This document shows positions 53,631 through 64,000 of a stretch of DNA of 64,000 nucleotides, piece after piece. The notes beneath the pieces are model-generated. The model made no database searches and was not told the DNA's origin. It saw only the letters and a list, made by a program, of their open reading frames with translations. Numbering within the stretch: position 1 is the first letter of the stretch; each line of letters starts with the position of its first letter. The stretch is from positions 496,001 through 560,000 of the forward strand of contig NZ_SOZH01000003.1 in assembly GCF_004519295.1 (NCBI RefSeq). Direction: 5' to 3'. Origin of the DNA: Cellulosimicrobium funkei. GTDB taxonomy: Bacteria; Actinomycetota; Actinomycetes; Actinomycetales; Cellulomonadaceae. Both the position numbers and the translations under genes were made by a program.

Positions 53631-53649
53631 TGGTACCACCACGGTATCA
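53631..53649. promoter_or_regulatory. Candidate antitoxin operator
   Basis: TGGTACC-ACCAC-GGTATCA is an imperfect palindrome (6 of 7 arm bases match), beginning 17 bp upstream of the antitoxin start. RHH antitoxins usually bind such short palindromes to repress their own operon. Confidence 0.45.
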
Positions 53650-53674
53650 GTGCTCGGGCGGCACCGTGCAGGGA

Positions 53675-54301
53675 TCAGGCAGGACCGTTCGCGCGCTCGG
53701 CGAGCCAGCGCTCCATCCGTGACTGCGCCGCGTCGAGGAACGCCGTCTTGTCGCGCGTGTAGTCGTCGTAGTCGTCGGCGACCGCGTGGCGCGCGGCGAG
53801 GTCGCGCTTCGTCGCCTCGTACGCCGCGGCCTCGGCGGGGACGGCGCGCAGCCAGTCGCGGAACGCGACGACGTACGCCGCGAACGGCGAGTCGAGGCGC
53901 CGGACGTGCAGGATCACGGGCGGCTCGTCCTCGTCGCCGGGGCGGGTGAGCAGTCGCTTGGCGTAGAGCTCGGGGGCGGCGTCGGCGCCCGGACGCGGGA
54001 CGTCCCGGTACACGCCGGGCGAGTCCGGGCGCGCGCCGCGCTCGATCGAGAACCCGAGCGGCCCGAGCGCGGCGTCGAGCTCCGCCTCGGAGGGCAGCGG
54101 CGCGACGCGCACCTGGAGGTCGATGATCGGCTTCGCCGCGAGCCCGGGGACCGCCGTCGACCCGATGTGCTCGACCACGACCGGGCTCGTGCCGTCGGGG
54201 CTCGCGAGGTCGGCGAGCGCGGCGGCGACGCGTTCCGTCCACCGCCTCCCGGCGTCGGTCCATCGAGGGTCGTCGTGGGCGTCGACGGTCGCTGCAGGCA
54301 C
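53675..54301 (-). CDS. GrpB family protein
   Basis: The 208-residue protein matches the GrpB nucleotidyltransferase-like domain: PVVVEHIGSTAVPGLAAKPIIDLQV near 40-65, then a central basic segment and a C-terminal helix with DYDDYTRDKTAFL. The HIGST-x-VPG block is the family's hallmark and the AKPIIDLQV strand contains the acidic metal residue. GrpB proteins are of unclear substrate. GTG is set by a TAGGGT box 6 nt upstream. It has no evident operon partner. Confidence 0.85.
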   Translation of the reverse strand: MPAATVDAHDDPRWTDAGRRWTERVAAALADLASPDGTSPVVVEHIGSTAVPGLAAKPIIDLQVRVAPLPSEAELDAALGPLGFSIERGARPDSPGVYRDVPRPGADAAPELYAKRLLTRPGDEDEPPVILHVRRLDSPFAAYVVAFRDWLRAVPAEAAAYEATKRDLAARHAVADDYDDYTRDKTAFLDAAQSRMERWLAERANGPA

Positions 54302-54307
54302 CCGCGC

Positions 54308-54313
54308 ACCCTA
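54308..54313 (-). promoter_or_regulatory. Leaderless -10 box of GrpB gene
   Basis: TAGGGT on the minus strand ends 6 nt before the GTG. Confidence 0.5.
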
Positions 54314-54345
54314 CGACCTGACCCCGCCCCGGGGAGCGCACACCC

Positions 54346-54407
54346 GCCGAGACGGGAGAAGTGGCCCCTGGAGCACGGCGGTCCGGGGCCACTTCTCACG
54401 TCTCGGC
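54346..54407 (-). terminator. Long palindrome after pflA
   Basis: Two 23-base arms (54346-54368 and 54385-54407) differ at one position around a 16-base loop. It lies 27 bases past the pflA stop and upstream of the GrpB promoter, so it likely ends the pfl transcript. It resembles the repeats at 40053 and 49852 in design but not in sequence. Confidence 0.6.
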
Positions 54408-54433
54408 GAGCGGGCGCTCGTCGGCGGGTCGGG

Positions 54434-55426
54434 TCAGTACGTCGTCAGGCCGTGGGCGCGGAACTGGCCGCGCACGCGCTCGGTGAGCTCGGCCGACGGC
54501 GCGGGCGTGTCGTCGAGCTCGTAGGTGCGCCCGAGCGCGTCCCACTTGTCACGGCCCATCTGGTGGAAGGGCAGCACCTCGACGCGCGTCACCGTGCCGG
54601 GCCGGATCGCGTTGAGCGACGCCGCGTACGCGGCGACCTTCTCGACGTTGTCCGGGTCGTCGGTGAGGCCCGGGACGAGCACGAAGCGCACCCAGACCTC
54701 GGGCGCGTGGCCGGTGAGCCCGCGCTCGGCGATCCGTCGCCCGAACCGCAGGGTCGGCTCGAGGTCGCGGCTCGTGACCTTCGTGTAGGTCTCCGGGTCG
54801 CCGGACTTCACGTCGAGCAGCACGAGGTCGGTGTCGTCGAGCATCGCGTCGGTCGCGTTCGCGCCGAGGAAGCCGGACGTGTCGAGCGCGGTGTGCACGC
54901 CCATCGCCTTGGCACCGCGCAGGACGCGCGCCGCGAACGCGGGCTGCATGAGCACCTCGCCCCCCGAGAGCGTGAGCCCTCCGTGGGTGGCCCGGAAGAC
55001 GGGCAGGTAGCGCCGGACGCGCCCGAGGAGCTCGTCCGCCGTGACGGGCCTGCCGTCCTTCATCGCGAACGTGTCGGGGTTGTGGCAGTACAGGCACCGC
55101 AGCGGGCACCCGTTGAGGAACACGGTGAGCCGGGTCCCCGGCCCGTCCACGGCGGTGACGAGCTCCCAGGAGTGGACCGAGCCGAGCTCGCCCGCGCGCA
55201 TCGCCGCGAGCTTGTCGGCCCGGTCCACGTCCGCGACCGTCAGCCCGTCCAGGCCCGCGCCGGCCCGGCGCGCGTGGCCCACGGGCGTGCCCGACGCCGC
55301 GGGCTCGGCCGCGGAGGTCGGGACGCCCGGGACGTCGAGGCGCGTGGCGTCGTCGGGCAGGGTGCCCCCGGCGACGCCGCACCCGCGCGACGGGCGGACG
55401 GCGGGGCCGGGAAGGGTGACGGTCAT
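54434..55426 (-). CDS. pflA: Pyruvate formate-lyase activating enzyme
   Basis: The 330-residue radical SAM enzyme abstracts the glycyl hydrogen of PflB. The cluster motif CPLRCLYC (Cys-x3-Cys-x2-Cys) is at about 107-114, followed by HNPDTF. GGLTLSGGEVLMQP near 149-162 gives the SAM-binding GGE segment. An N-terminal Pro/Ala-rich stretch of about 80 residues is longer than in E. coli. It lies 20 bp after pflB. Confidence 0.92.
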   Translation of the reverse strand: MTVTLPGPAVRPSRGCGVAGGTLPDDATRLDVPGVPTSAAEPAASGTPVGHARRAGAGLDGLTVADVDRADKLAAMRAGELGSVHSWELVTAVDGPGTRLTVFLNGCPLRCLYCHNPDTFAMKDGRPVTADELLGRVRRYLPVFRATHGGLTLSGGEVLMQPAFAARVLRGAKAMGVHTALDTSGFLGANATDAMLDDTDLVLLDVKSGDPETYTKVTSRDLEPTLRFGRRIAERGLTGHAPEVWVRFVLVPGLTDDPDNVEKVAAYAASLNAIRPGTVTRVEVLPFHQMGRDKWDALGRTYELDDTPAPSAELTERVRGQFRAHGLTTY

Positions 55427-55446
55427 GGCTGGCTCCTCAGCGCTCG

Positions 55447-57762
55447 TCAGAGCGCGCCGTGGAAGGTGCGCGAGAGCACGTCCAGCTGCTGCTCGCGCGT
55501 CAGGCGGACGAAGTTCACCGCGTACCCGGACACGCGGATCGTCAGCTGCGGGTAGTTCTCCGGGTGGTCCATGGCGTCCAGGAGCGTCTCGCGGTTCAGC
55601 ACGTTGACGTTCATGTGGTACCCCTCGGACCCGATGTAGGCGTCCAGGAGGCCGGCGAGGTTGGTGACCTGCTCCTCCTTGGTGCGCCCGAGGCCGCTCG
55701 GCACGACCGTGTTGGTCAGCGAGATGCCGTCCTGCGCCTCGTCGTACGGCAGCTTGGCCACCGACAGCGCCGAGGCGAGCATGCCGTGCGTGTCGCGCCC
55801 GTTCATCGGGTTGGCACCCGGGGCGAACGGCTCGCCGGCGCGGCGGCCGTCAGGCGTGTTGCCCGTCGCCTTCCCGTACACGACGTTCGACGTGATCGTC
55901 AGGACCGACTGCGTGGGCACCGCGTCACGGTACGTCGGGTGCGTGCGGACCTTCGCCATGAACCGCTCGACGAGGTCGACGGCGATCGCGTCGGCCCGGT
56001 CGTCGTCGTTGCCGAACGTCGGGTACTCGCCCTCGGTGACGTAGTCGACGACGAGGCCGCGCTCGTCGCGGACGACGGAGACCTTCGCGTGCTTGATCGC
56101 CGACAGCGAGTCCGCCGCGACGGACAGGCCCGCGATGCCGCACGCCATGGTCCGCAGCACGTCCTTGTCGTGCAGCGCCATCTCGATGCGCTCGTACGCG
56201 TACTTGTCGTGCGACCAGTGGATGCAGTTGAGCGCCTCGACGTACGTCGCGGCCAGCCAGTCCATCGTCGCGTCGAACTTCGCCATGACGTCGTCGAAGT
56301 CGAGCACGTCGCCCTCGACGGGCGCCGCCACGGGCGAGACCTGCTTGCCGGAGATCTCGTCGCGGCCGCCGTTGATCGCGTAGAGCAGCGTCTTGGCGAG
56401 GTTCACGCGAGCGCCGAAGAACTGCATCTGCTTGCCGACCCGCATCGGGGACACGCAGCACGCGATCGCCGCGTCGTCGCCCCAGTGCTGGCGGATGAGC
56501 TCGTCCGACTCGTACTGCACGGCCGAGGTGTCGATCGAGACCTGCGCGCAGTAGTCCTTGAAGCCCTGCGGCAGCTCCGGGCTCCAGAAGACGGTCATGT
56601 TCGGCTCCGGGGCCGGGCCGAGGTTGTAGAGCGTCTGGAGGAACCGGAACGAGTTCTTCGTGACGAGCGGGCGCCCGTCCTCGCCCATGCCGCCGATCGT
56701 CTCGGTGACCCACGTCGGGTCGCCGGAGAACAGGGCGTCGTACTCGGGTGTGCGCAGGAACCGCACGATGCGGAGCTTGATGACGAAGTCGTCGATGATC
56801 TCCTGCGCCTCGGACTCCGTGATGCGGCCGGCCTCGAGGTCGCGGTCGATGAACACGTCGAGGAACGTCGACGTGCGGCCGAGCGACATCGCGGCGCCGT
56901 TCTGCTCCTTCACCGCGGCGAGGTAGGCGAAGTAGAGCCACTGCACGGCCTCGCGGGCCGTCGTCGCCGGGCCGGAGATGTCGTAGCCGTACGAGGCCGC
57001 CATCTCCTTGAGCTCGCCCAGCGCGCGGATCTGCTCCGCGTGCTCCTCGCGCTCGCGCACGACCTTCTCGCTGAAGGGCTGCGTGTCGAGACCGAGCTTG
57101 TCGAGCTTCTTCGCGGCGATCAGCGCGTCGACGCCGTAGAGCGCGACGCGGCGGTAGTCGCCGATGATCCGGCCGCGGCCGTAGGCGTCGGGCAGGCCCG
57201 TGATGATGTGCGAGCTGCGGGCCGCGCGCACGTTCGGCGGGTAGACGTCGAACACGCCCTGGTTGTGCGTCTTGCGGTACTCGGTGAAGACCTTCCGCAG
57301 GGTCTCGTCGACCTCGTAGCCGTACGTCTCCAGCGCGCCCTCGACCATGCGCCAGCCGCCGTTCGGCATGATCGCGCGCTTGAGCGGGGCGTCGGTCTGC
57401 AGACCGACGATCACCTCGTGCGCCTTGTCGATGTAGCCCGGCGCGTGCGCCGTGATGCCGGCGGGCGTGCGGGTGTCCACGTCGTAGATCCCCATCTCCC
57501 GCTCCTCCGGGAACATGGCGGACAGCGTGCTCCAGATGCCCGTCGTGCGTTCCGTGGGGCCGGCGAGGAACGACGCGTCGCCCGTGTACGGGCGGTAGTT
57601 GCGCTGGATGAAGTCGCGCACGTCGACCGTGTCGCGCCACGGGCCGTCGGTGAAGCCCTCCCACGCAGGGACGTGCGCGGTGTCGCGCTGCGGGTCGACG
57701 GCGCCCGCCCCCGTCGCGCGGCCGCCGCTCGTCGTGCCGGTTGCCTCGGAAACGCTGGTCAT
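55447..57762 (-). CDS. pflB: Pyruvate formate-lyase
   Basis: The 771-residue glycyl-radical enzyme converts pyruvate and CoA to acetyl-CoA and formate under oxygen limitation. The active-site Cys pair is Cys435-Cys436 in IACCVSPM, and the radical Gly746 lies in RVSGYAV near the C-terminus. The length matches the family (about 760). A strong GGAGG lies 5 nt before the ATG. It forms a leftward operon with pflA; a CRP-type dyad and a palindrome lie upstream. Confidence 0.95.
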   Translation of the reverse strand: MTSVSEATGTTSGGRATGAGAVDPQRDTAHVPAWEGFTDGPWRDTVDVRDFIQRNYRPYTGDASFLAGPTERTTGIWSTLSAMFPEEREMGIYDVDTRTPAGITAHAPGYIDKAHEVIVGLQTDAPLKRAIMPNGGWRMVEGALETYGYEVDETLRKVFTEYRKTHNQGVFDVYPPNVRAARSSHIITGLPDAYGRGRIIGDYRRVALYGVDALIAAKKLDKLGLDTQPFSEKVVREREEHAEQIRALGELKEMAASYGYDISGPATTAREAVQWLYFAYLAAVKEQNGAAMSLGRTSTFLDVFIDRDLEAGRITESEAQEIIDDFVIKLRIVRFLRTPEYDALFSGDPTWVTETIGGMGEDGRPLVTKNSFRFLQTLYNLGPAPEPNMTVFWSPELPQGFKDYCAQVSIDTSAVQYESDELIRQHWGDDAAIACCVSPMRVGKQMQFFGARVNLAKTLLYAINGGRDEISGKQVSPVAAPVEGDVLDFDDVMAKFDATMDWLAATYVEALNCIHWSHDKYAYERIEMALHDKDVLRTMACGIAGLSVAADSLSAIKHAKVSVVRDERGLVVDYVTEGEYPTFGNDDDRADAIAVDLVERFMAKVRTHPTYRDAVPTQSVLTITSNVVYGKATGNTPDGRRAGEPFAPGANPMNGRDTHGMLASALSVAKLPYDEAQDGISLTNTVVPSGLGRTKEEQVTNLAGLLDAYIGSEGYHMNVNVLNRETLLDAMDHPENYPQLTIRVSGYAVNFVRLTREQQLDVLSRTFHGAL

Positions 57763-57877
57763 CTGGACCTCCCTCGTGCCTGACGCGCGGGTCCGCGCGC
57801 CGGCCGGACCCGCCGGCCTCGCGAGGTCCCGGGTGGGGCCCTCGGCCGAGGTTCCGACGGGCTCCTTCGCCACCTCC

Positions 57878-57883
57878 AGGCTA
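57878..57883 (-). promoter_or_regulatory. Candidate -10 box of pfl operon
   Basis: TAGCCT on the minus strand would place the start of the pfl transcript about 110 bases before pflB. The nearby palindrome at 57924 lies about 40 bases further upstream. Confidence 0.35.
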
Positions 57884-57923
57884 GGTTCCCGGAGCCCGCC
57901 GCGGAGGCGTTCGGGACCGCCTG

Positions 57924-57937
57924 GGGACCTAGGTCCC
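57924..57937. promoter_or_regulatory. 14-bp perfect palindrome upstream of pflB
   Basis: GGGACCTAGGTCCC is a perfect 14-bp palindrome. It lies near the -50 region of the proposed pfl promoter and is a candidate repressor or activator site. Confidence 0.4.
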
Positions 57938-58011
57938 GAGGCGGGCGGGACCCGGCAGAAACGGCGAGATTCCGCGGTTCCTCGCCCCCGCAACACCCCT
58001 GCCGAGGAGGT

Positions 58012-58031
58012 CTTGTGATGACCTTCACAAG
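58012..58031. promoter_or_regulatory. CRP/GlxR-type dyad between pflB and the GCS2 gene
   Basis: CTTGTGA-N6-TCACAAG contains TGTGA-N6-TCACA, a perfect match to the CRP/GlxR consensus with 7-bp arms. It lies 250 bp before pflB and 110 bp before the rightward ligase gene. The oxygen- or carbon-linked function of PflB makes such a site plausible. Confidence 0.6.
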
Positions 58032-58140
58032 CCCTCCGGCCCTCACCCTGGGGACCCCGCACCGCCGTCGTGACGCACGACACGGGCGCCCGTCACACGC
58101 TCGCCGGACGTGCCGCGCGCATCCGTGTGAGACTGCCCGG

Positions 58141-59238
58141 GTGAAACGCACCGTAGGGGTCGAGGAAGAGTTCCTGCTCGTCGGCGACGACGGGCAGCCC
58201 GTCGCCCGCGCGGCCGAGGCCCTCGAGGCCTCCGGCAGCGACGACAAGGGCGGGGGCACCGGCTCGCTGGAGTCGGAGTTCATGGAGGAGCAGCTCGAGA
58301 CGGCGACGCACCCGCGCCGCGAGATCGACGAGCTCGCGACCGAGATCCGCGACGGCCGGCGCCGTGCCCAGGAGGCCGCGGACCGCGTCGGGGCCCGGGT
58401 CGCCGCGCTCTCGACGTCTCCCCTGCCGTTCGAGGGCACGACCGTGTCGCGCCTGCGCTACCTCGAGGCGCGCGCCGCGTTCGGCCTCACCGCGCGCGAG
58501 CAGCTGACGAGCGGCTGCCACGTGCACGTCGCCGTCGCGGACGACACCGAGGGCGTCGCCGTGCTCGACCGGATCGGGCCGTGGCTCGCGACGCTCCTCG
58601 CGCTGAGCACGAACTCGCCCTTCTGGCAGGGCCAGGACAGCGGGTACGCGAGCTTCCGGTCGCAGGTCTGGTCGCGCTGGCCCACCTCGGGCCCGACGCG
58701 CGCGTTCGGCTCGCCCGAGGCGTACCGCGCGGCGGTCGACGGCCTCGTGGCGACCGGCACGATCCTCGACGAGAACATGGTCTACTTCGACGCCCGCCTG
58801 TCGTCGCGCTACCCCACGGTCGAGATCCGCGTCGCGGACGTGTGCCTCGACCCGGACACCGCGACGCTGCTCGCGGCGCTCGCCCGCGGCCTCGTCGAGA
58901 CGGCGGCCCGCGAGTCCGCCGACGGCACGCCCGCACCCGAGCTGCGGCCCGAGATCCTGCGCACCGCGTCCTGGCGCGCCGGCCGCTCGGGCCTCGAGGA
59001 GGACCTCGTCTCGCCCCTCACGTGGCGCCCGGCCCCCGCGCACGACGTCGTCGGCCAGCTCGTCGCGCACGTGCGCGACGCGCTCGTCGACGCCGGCGAC
59101 CTGGACGCGGTGACCGAGCTGCTCGGCCGCCTGTGGTCCGGGGGCAACGGCGCCGCCCGGCAGCGCGCGTGGCACGCGGCGTCCGGCGGCGACCTGCGCG
59201 CCGTCGTCGAGCACGCGGTCGAGGTCACCCACTCCTGA
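58141..59238 (+). CDS. GCS2-type carboxylate-amine ligase (YbdK-like)
   Basis: The 365-residue enzyme belongs to the glutamate-cysteine ligase family 2. The opening VKRTVGVEEEFLLVGDDGQP carries the conserved Glu triplet for Mg-ATP, and SGCHVHVAVAD near 121 and DVCLDPDTATLLAALARGLVE near 237 follow. YbdK-type proteins have weak glutamate-cysteine ligase activity; actinobacteria usually lack glutathione, so the natural substrate is uncertain. GTG is preferred because translation from an upstream ATG at 58015 would run through regulatory sequence. Confidence 0.85.
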   Translation: MKRTVGVEEEFLLVGDDGQPVARAAEALEASGSDDKGGGTGSLESEFMEEQLETATHPRREIDELATEIRDGRRRAQEAADRVGARVAALSTSPLPFEGTTVSRLRYLEARAAFGLTAREQLTSGCHVHVAVADDTEGVAVLDRIGPWLATLLALSTNSPFWQGQDSGYASFRSQVWSRWPTSGPTRAFGSPEAYRAAVDGLVATGTILDENMVYFDARLSSRYPTVEIRVADVCLDPDTATLLAALARGLVETAARESADGTPAPELRPEILRTASWRAGRSGLEEDLVSPLTWRPAPAHDVVGQLVAHVRDALVDAGDLDAVTELLGRLWSGGNGAARQRAWHAASGGDLRAVVEHAVEVTHS

Positions 59239-59246
59239 CCGACGCG

Positions 59247-59278
59247 ACGGCCCGCGGCGCAGGTGCGCCGCGGGCCGT
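59247..59278. terminator. 14-bp hairpin between GCS2 gene and dxs
   Basis: ACGGCCCGCGGCGC (59247-59260) pairs perfectly with GCGCCGCGGGCCGT (59265-59278) around a 4-base loop. It lies between convergent genes and probably terminates both. Confidence 0.7.
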
Positions 59279-59328
59279 CCGCGTGTCCGGGGCCGTGCGC
59301 CCGGGAGCCGGGAGCGCGGCGGGGGTCG

Positions 59329-61251
59329 TCAGCCGCGCGCGAGCGCCGCGAGCGCGTCCAGCACGTCGCGCGCGACGTCTGCTCCGGTGAGGCGGTACGC
59401 CGACACGACCTGGTCGCGCGTGGCGTGGTCGAGGAACTGCGCCGGGAGACCGATCGGGTGCACGGGCGTGCGCACGCCCGACTCCAGCGCCCGCTGGGCC
59501 AGCAGCGCACCGACGCCGCCGTCCACGACGCCGTCCTCCACCGTGACGACGAGGTCGTGCTCCCCGGCGAGCTTGACGAGCGCGCTCGGCAGCGGGAGCA
59601 CCCACGTGGGCGACGCCACCGTGACGTCGACGCCGTGCGCGGTGAGCGACTCCCCGGCGTCGAGCGCGACGCGGGCCATCGAGCCCAGGCCGACGAGCAG
59701 GACGCGGCGCGGACCACCCGGAGCCGCCGCAGCGGGGGCGGCCTCGGCGCCCGCGCCCGCGGGCACCGCGAGCAGGTCCACGCCGTCGACGGACTCGACC
59801 GCGGGCAGCGCGTCCGAGAGCGCGCCCTTCGGGTAGCGCACGACCGTCGGGGCGTCGTCGACGTCCACGGCCTCGCGCAGCGCGGCCCGCAACGTCTCCT
59901 CGTCGCGCGGCGCTGCCAGGCGCAGGCCTGGCACGATGCGCAGCATCGCCATGTCCCACATGCCGTTGTGGCTCGCGCCGTCGTCGCCCGTGATGCCCGC
60001 GCGGTCGAGCACGAACGTGACGCCGGCCTTGTGCAGCGCGACGTCCATGAGCACCTGGTCGAACGCGCGGTTGAGGAACGTCGCATACACCGCGACCACG
60101 GGGTGCAGCCCGGCGAACGCCATCCCGGCCGCCGACGTCGCCGCGTGCTGCTCCGCGATCCCGACGTCGAACGTGCGCTCGGGGAACGCCTGCGAGAACG
60201 GCTTGAGACCGACCGGCTCGAGCATCGCCGCGGTGATCGCGACGACGTCGGAGCGTCGTCGCCCGATCTGGACGATCTCGTCGGCGAAGACGCTCGTCCA
60301 GCCGAAGCGCGACGGTGCGACCGGGAGCCCGGTCTCCGGGTGGATCTTGCCCACGGCGTGGAAGCGGTCGGCGACGTCCTGCTCGGCGGGCGTGTAGCCG
60401 CGGCCCTTCTCGGTGAGCGCGTGCACGATCACGGGCGCGCCGTACGCCTTCGCGCGGCGCAGCGCGTGCTCCATGGCCTCCACGTCGTGGCCGTCGACAG
60501 GCCCGACGTACTTGATGCCGAGGTCCTCGAACATGCCCTGGGGTGCGACGACGTCCTTGAGGCCCTTCTTCAGGCCGTGCAGCCACTCGTACGCGAACCG
60601 CCCGGGCGCGCCGGACCGGTTGAGGGTGCGCTTGCCCCACTGCAGGAAGCTCTCGTAGCCGTGCGTGGTGCGCAGCGTCGACAGGTGGTGCGCGAGGCCG
60701 CCGATCGTGGGCGAGTACGAGCGCCCGTTGTCGTTGACGACGACCACGAGCCGCCGGTCCTGGCTCTCCGCGATGTTGTTGAGCGCCTCCCAGGCCATGC
60801 CGCCGGTGAGCGCGCCGTCGCCGATGACCGCGACGACGTGCCGGTCGGTGAGGCCGCGCACGACGTTCGCCTTCGCGATGCCGTCGCCCCACGAGAGCGC
60901 GGTGGACGCGTGCGAGTTCTCGACGACGTCGTGCTCGGACTCGGCGCGCGACGGGTACCCGGACAGCCCGCCCTGCTTGCGCAGCGCGGAGAAGTCCTGG
61001 CGCCCCGTGAGGAGCTTGTGCACGTAGGACTGGTGGCCCGTGTCGAACACGAAGGTGTCCGTGGGCGACGAGAACACGCGGTGCATCGCGATGGTCAGCT
61101 CCACGACGCCGAGGTTCGGGCCGAGGTGGCCGCCCGTGCGGGAGACGGAGTCGACGAGGAACGCCCGGATCTCCGCGGCGAGCTCGCGCGCCTGCCCCGG
61201 GGTCAGCCGTTGCACGTCCTCGGGCGAGGTGATCGTGCCAAGCAGGCTCAT
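59329..61251 (-). CDS. dxs: 1-deoxy-D-xylulose-5-phosphate synthase
   Basis: The 640-residue thiamine-diphosphate enzyme condenses pyruvate and glyceraldehyde-3-phosphate, the first step of the MEP isoprenoid pathway. The ThDP-binding motif is [16 protein letters not shown] with NDNGRSYSP after it. The transketolase-like middle has [36 protein letters not shown], and the C-terminal transketolase domain follows. The ATG start has GGAG 7 nt upstream and a TAGAGT box about 40 bp upstream. It is a leadered gene, unlike several neighbours. Confidence 0.95.
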   Translation of the reverse strand: MSLLGTITSPEDVQRLTPGQARELAAEIRAFLVDSVSRTGGHLGPNLGVVELTIAMHRVFSSPTDTFVFDTGHQSYVHKLLTGRQDFSALRKQGGLSGYPSRAESEHDVVENSHASTALSWGDGIAKANVVRGLTDRHVVAVIGDGALTGGMAWEALNNIAESQDRRLVVVVNDNGRSYSPTIGGLAHHLSTLRTTHGYESFLQWGKRTLNRSGAPGRFAYEWLHGLKKGLKDVVAPQGMFEDLGIKYVGPVDGHDVEAMEHALRRAKAYGAPVIVHALTEKGRGYTPAEQDVADRFHAVGKIHPETGLPVAPSRFGWTSVFADEIVQIGRRRSDVVAITAAMLEPVGLKPFSQAFPERTFDVGIAEQHAATSAAGMAFAGLHPVVAVYATFLNRAFDQVLMDVALHKAGVTFVLDRAGITGDDGASHNGMWDMAMLRIVPGLRLAAPRDEETLRAALREAVDVDDAPTVVRYPKGALSDALPAVESVDGVDLLAVPAGAGAEAAPAAAAPGGPRRVLLVGLGSMARVALDAGESLTAHGVDVTVASPTWVLPLPSALVKLAGEHDLVVTVEDGVVDGGVGALLAQRALESGVRTPVHPIGLPAQFLDHATRDQVVSAYRLTGADVARDVLDALAALARG

Positions 61252-61290
61252 GCAGATGCTCCGTTCCGTTCCCGTGCGACCAGCCCGACA

Positions 61291-61296
61291 ACTCTA
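61291..61296 (-). promoter_or_regulatory. -10 box of dxs
   Basis: TAGAGT on the minus strand gives a leader of about 33 bases with GGAG before the ATG of dxs. Confidence 0.4.
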
Positions 61297-61379
61297 GGCC
61301 GTCCGGGCCGATGACCTGCGCCGCGGTGCGCCGGGCGACGGGACCTTCACGTCATTGACGCACACTCGCGCCCCGGACG

Positions 61380-61398
61380 CACGGACGCGGCGTCCGTG
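61380..61398. promoter_or_regulatory. 19-bp palindrome upstream of guaB1
   Basis: CACGGACGC-G-GCGTCCGTG is perfect. It lies 57-75 bases before the guaB1 start, in the divergent dxs-guaB1 spacer, and is a candidate operator. Confidence 0.4.
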
Positions 61399-61442
61399 GA
61401 ACTCTCCTTCCGCACTGCGGACAACGGTGGGGTGCGACCTCG

Positions 61443-63610
<2,168 letters not shown>

Positions 63611-63644
63611 CGGCCCGCCCGCCCCTCGGTGGCCGCACCCCGCG

Positions 63645-64000
63645 TCAGCCGGGCGCGAGCGCGCGGGCGAGCAGGTCGACCAGCGCGCGGGCCGTCGCCG
63701 ACCCGCCGTGGTCCGGGTTGAACTCGACCAGCGTGACCGCGACGAGGTCCGGGTCGGAGACGACCTCGCGCACGACGCGCTCCAGCTCGGCGGGGACGAG
63801 CCCGCGCCCGAAGACGGGCACGTCGGCCGCGGGCAGCGCGAAGAAGTCGAGGACGTCCACGTCCACGTGGAGCACGAACGGCCCGCCGCCCACGCCGTCC
63901 ACGGCACGACGGGCCGCCGCCTCGGGACCTGCGGAGACCTCGGCGGCGGGGACCCGGGTCGCGGCGACGCGGCCGTCCTCGTCCTCCTCGGCGTCGGAGA
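63645..64000 (-). CDS. Ureohydrolase (arginase/agmatinase-like) C-terminal part, cut by right edge
   Basis: The frame is open from the right edge leftward to the stop, and the first Val at 63902 is internal. The visible 117 residues contain PFVLHVDVDVLDFFALP, the arginase-family metal motif DxDxxD-like region. A helix with LERVVREVVSDPDLVAVTLVEFNPDHGGSATARAL follows, carrying the second metal/substrate segment (VEFNPDHG). It would hydrolyse a guanidino or formimino compound. The N-terminus lies beyond the window, so the subfamily is not set. Confidence 0.75.
   Translation of the reverse strand, partial: SDAEEDEDGRVAATRVPAAEVSAGPEAAARRAVDGVGGGPFVLHVDVDVLDFFALPAADVPVFGRGLVPAELERVVREVVSDPDLVAVTLVEFNPDHGGSATARALVDLLARALAPG

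Noticed and set aside
58015-58141. Upstream ATG for the GCS2-type ligase gene
   Set aside because: It would lie inside the CRP-type dyad and add a basic leader unlike the family; the GTG at 58141 gives a direct family N-terminus.

Overview
The window is about 74% G+C by eye, with dense genes, many GTG starts and actinobacterial family content (DUF3000, LmeA-like, GuaB1, TreXYZ, PPK2). It lacks mycolic-acid genes. This points to a high-G+C Gram-positive actinomycete. A Cellulosimicrobium/Cellulomonas-like member of the Micrococcales is my best guess; this is inference from gene content, not a database match.

Positions 1-20720 are dominated by an exopolysaccharide/capsule locus. It holds UDP-glucose dehydrogenase, a Wzz/BY-kinase fusion, GDP-fucose synthesis (gmd, fcl), four GT4-type glycosyltransferases, a hexapeptide acetyltransferase, a Wzy-like polymerase, a Wzx-like flippase, a polysaccharide pyruvyl transferase, an unrecognised 117-residue protein, a WcaJ/WbaP-type initiating transferase, a sortase substrate (LAQTG), a DUF4012 protein and a low-molecular-weight tyrosine phosphatase. 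Many neighbours overlap by exactly 4 bp (ATGA or GTGA), so they are probably translationally coupled.

Positions 20720-27530 carry a stand-alone IclR-type HTH protein, a lipoprotein, pabB-pabC, tRNA-Val(CAC), a twice-repeated tRNA cassette (Gly-GCC, Cys-GCA, Val-GAC) and small conserved proteins. Positions 27744-35414 are a glgX-treY-treZ trehalose operon followed by a PPK2 kinase. Positions 35418-46183 hold zapE, a RibD-C-type reductase, an aspartate racemase divergent from a D-aspartate-ligase-like ATP-grasp enzyme, a DegT-type PLP enzyme, gnd, DUF3000, an RNase D-like protein and a FemX-type aminoacyltransferase. The racemase, ligase and FemX together suggest a D-Asp-containing peptidoglycan cross-bridge.

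Positions 46375-49835 are a fadA-fadB beta-oxidation operon. After it come a PIG-L deacetylase and an RHH antitoxin-Doc toxin pair whose toxin stop overlaps the start of a Snf2 helicase. GrpB, the pflA-pflB formate-lyase genes (with a CRP-type dyad upstream), a GCS2 carboxylate-amine ligase, dxs, guaB1, a CoA-type Nudix hydrolase and the 3' end of a ureohydrolase gene complete the window.

Three structures stand out. First, at least 17 genes have a TANNNT box 6-8 nt before the start codon, the signature of leaderless transcription; this settles several starts. Second, a palindromic intergenic repeat occurs twice, each time between convergent genes. Third, strong GC hairpins separate transcription units. 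I see no IS element, prophage, CRISPR array or rRNA.
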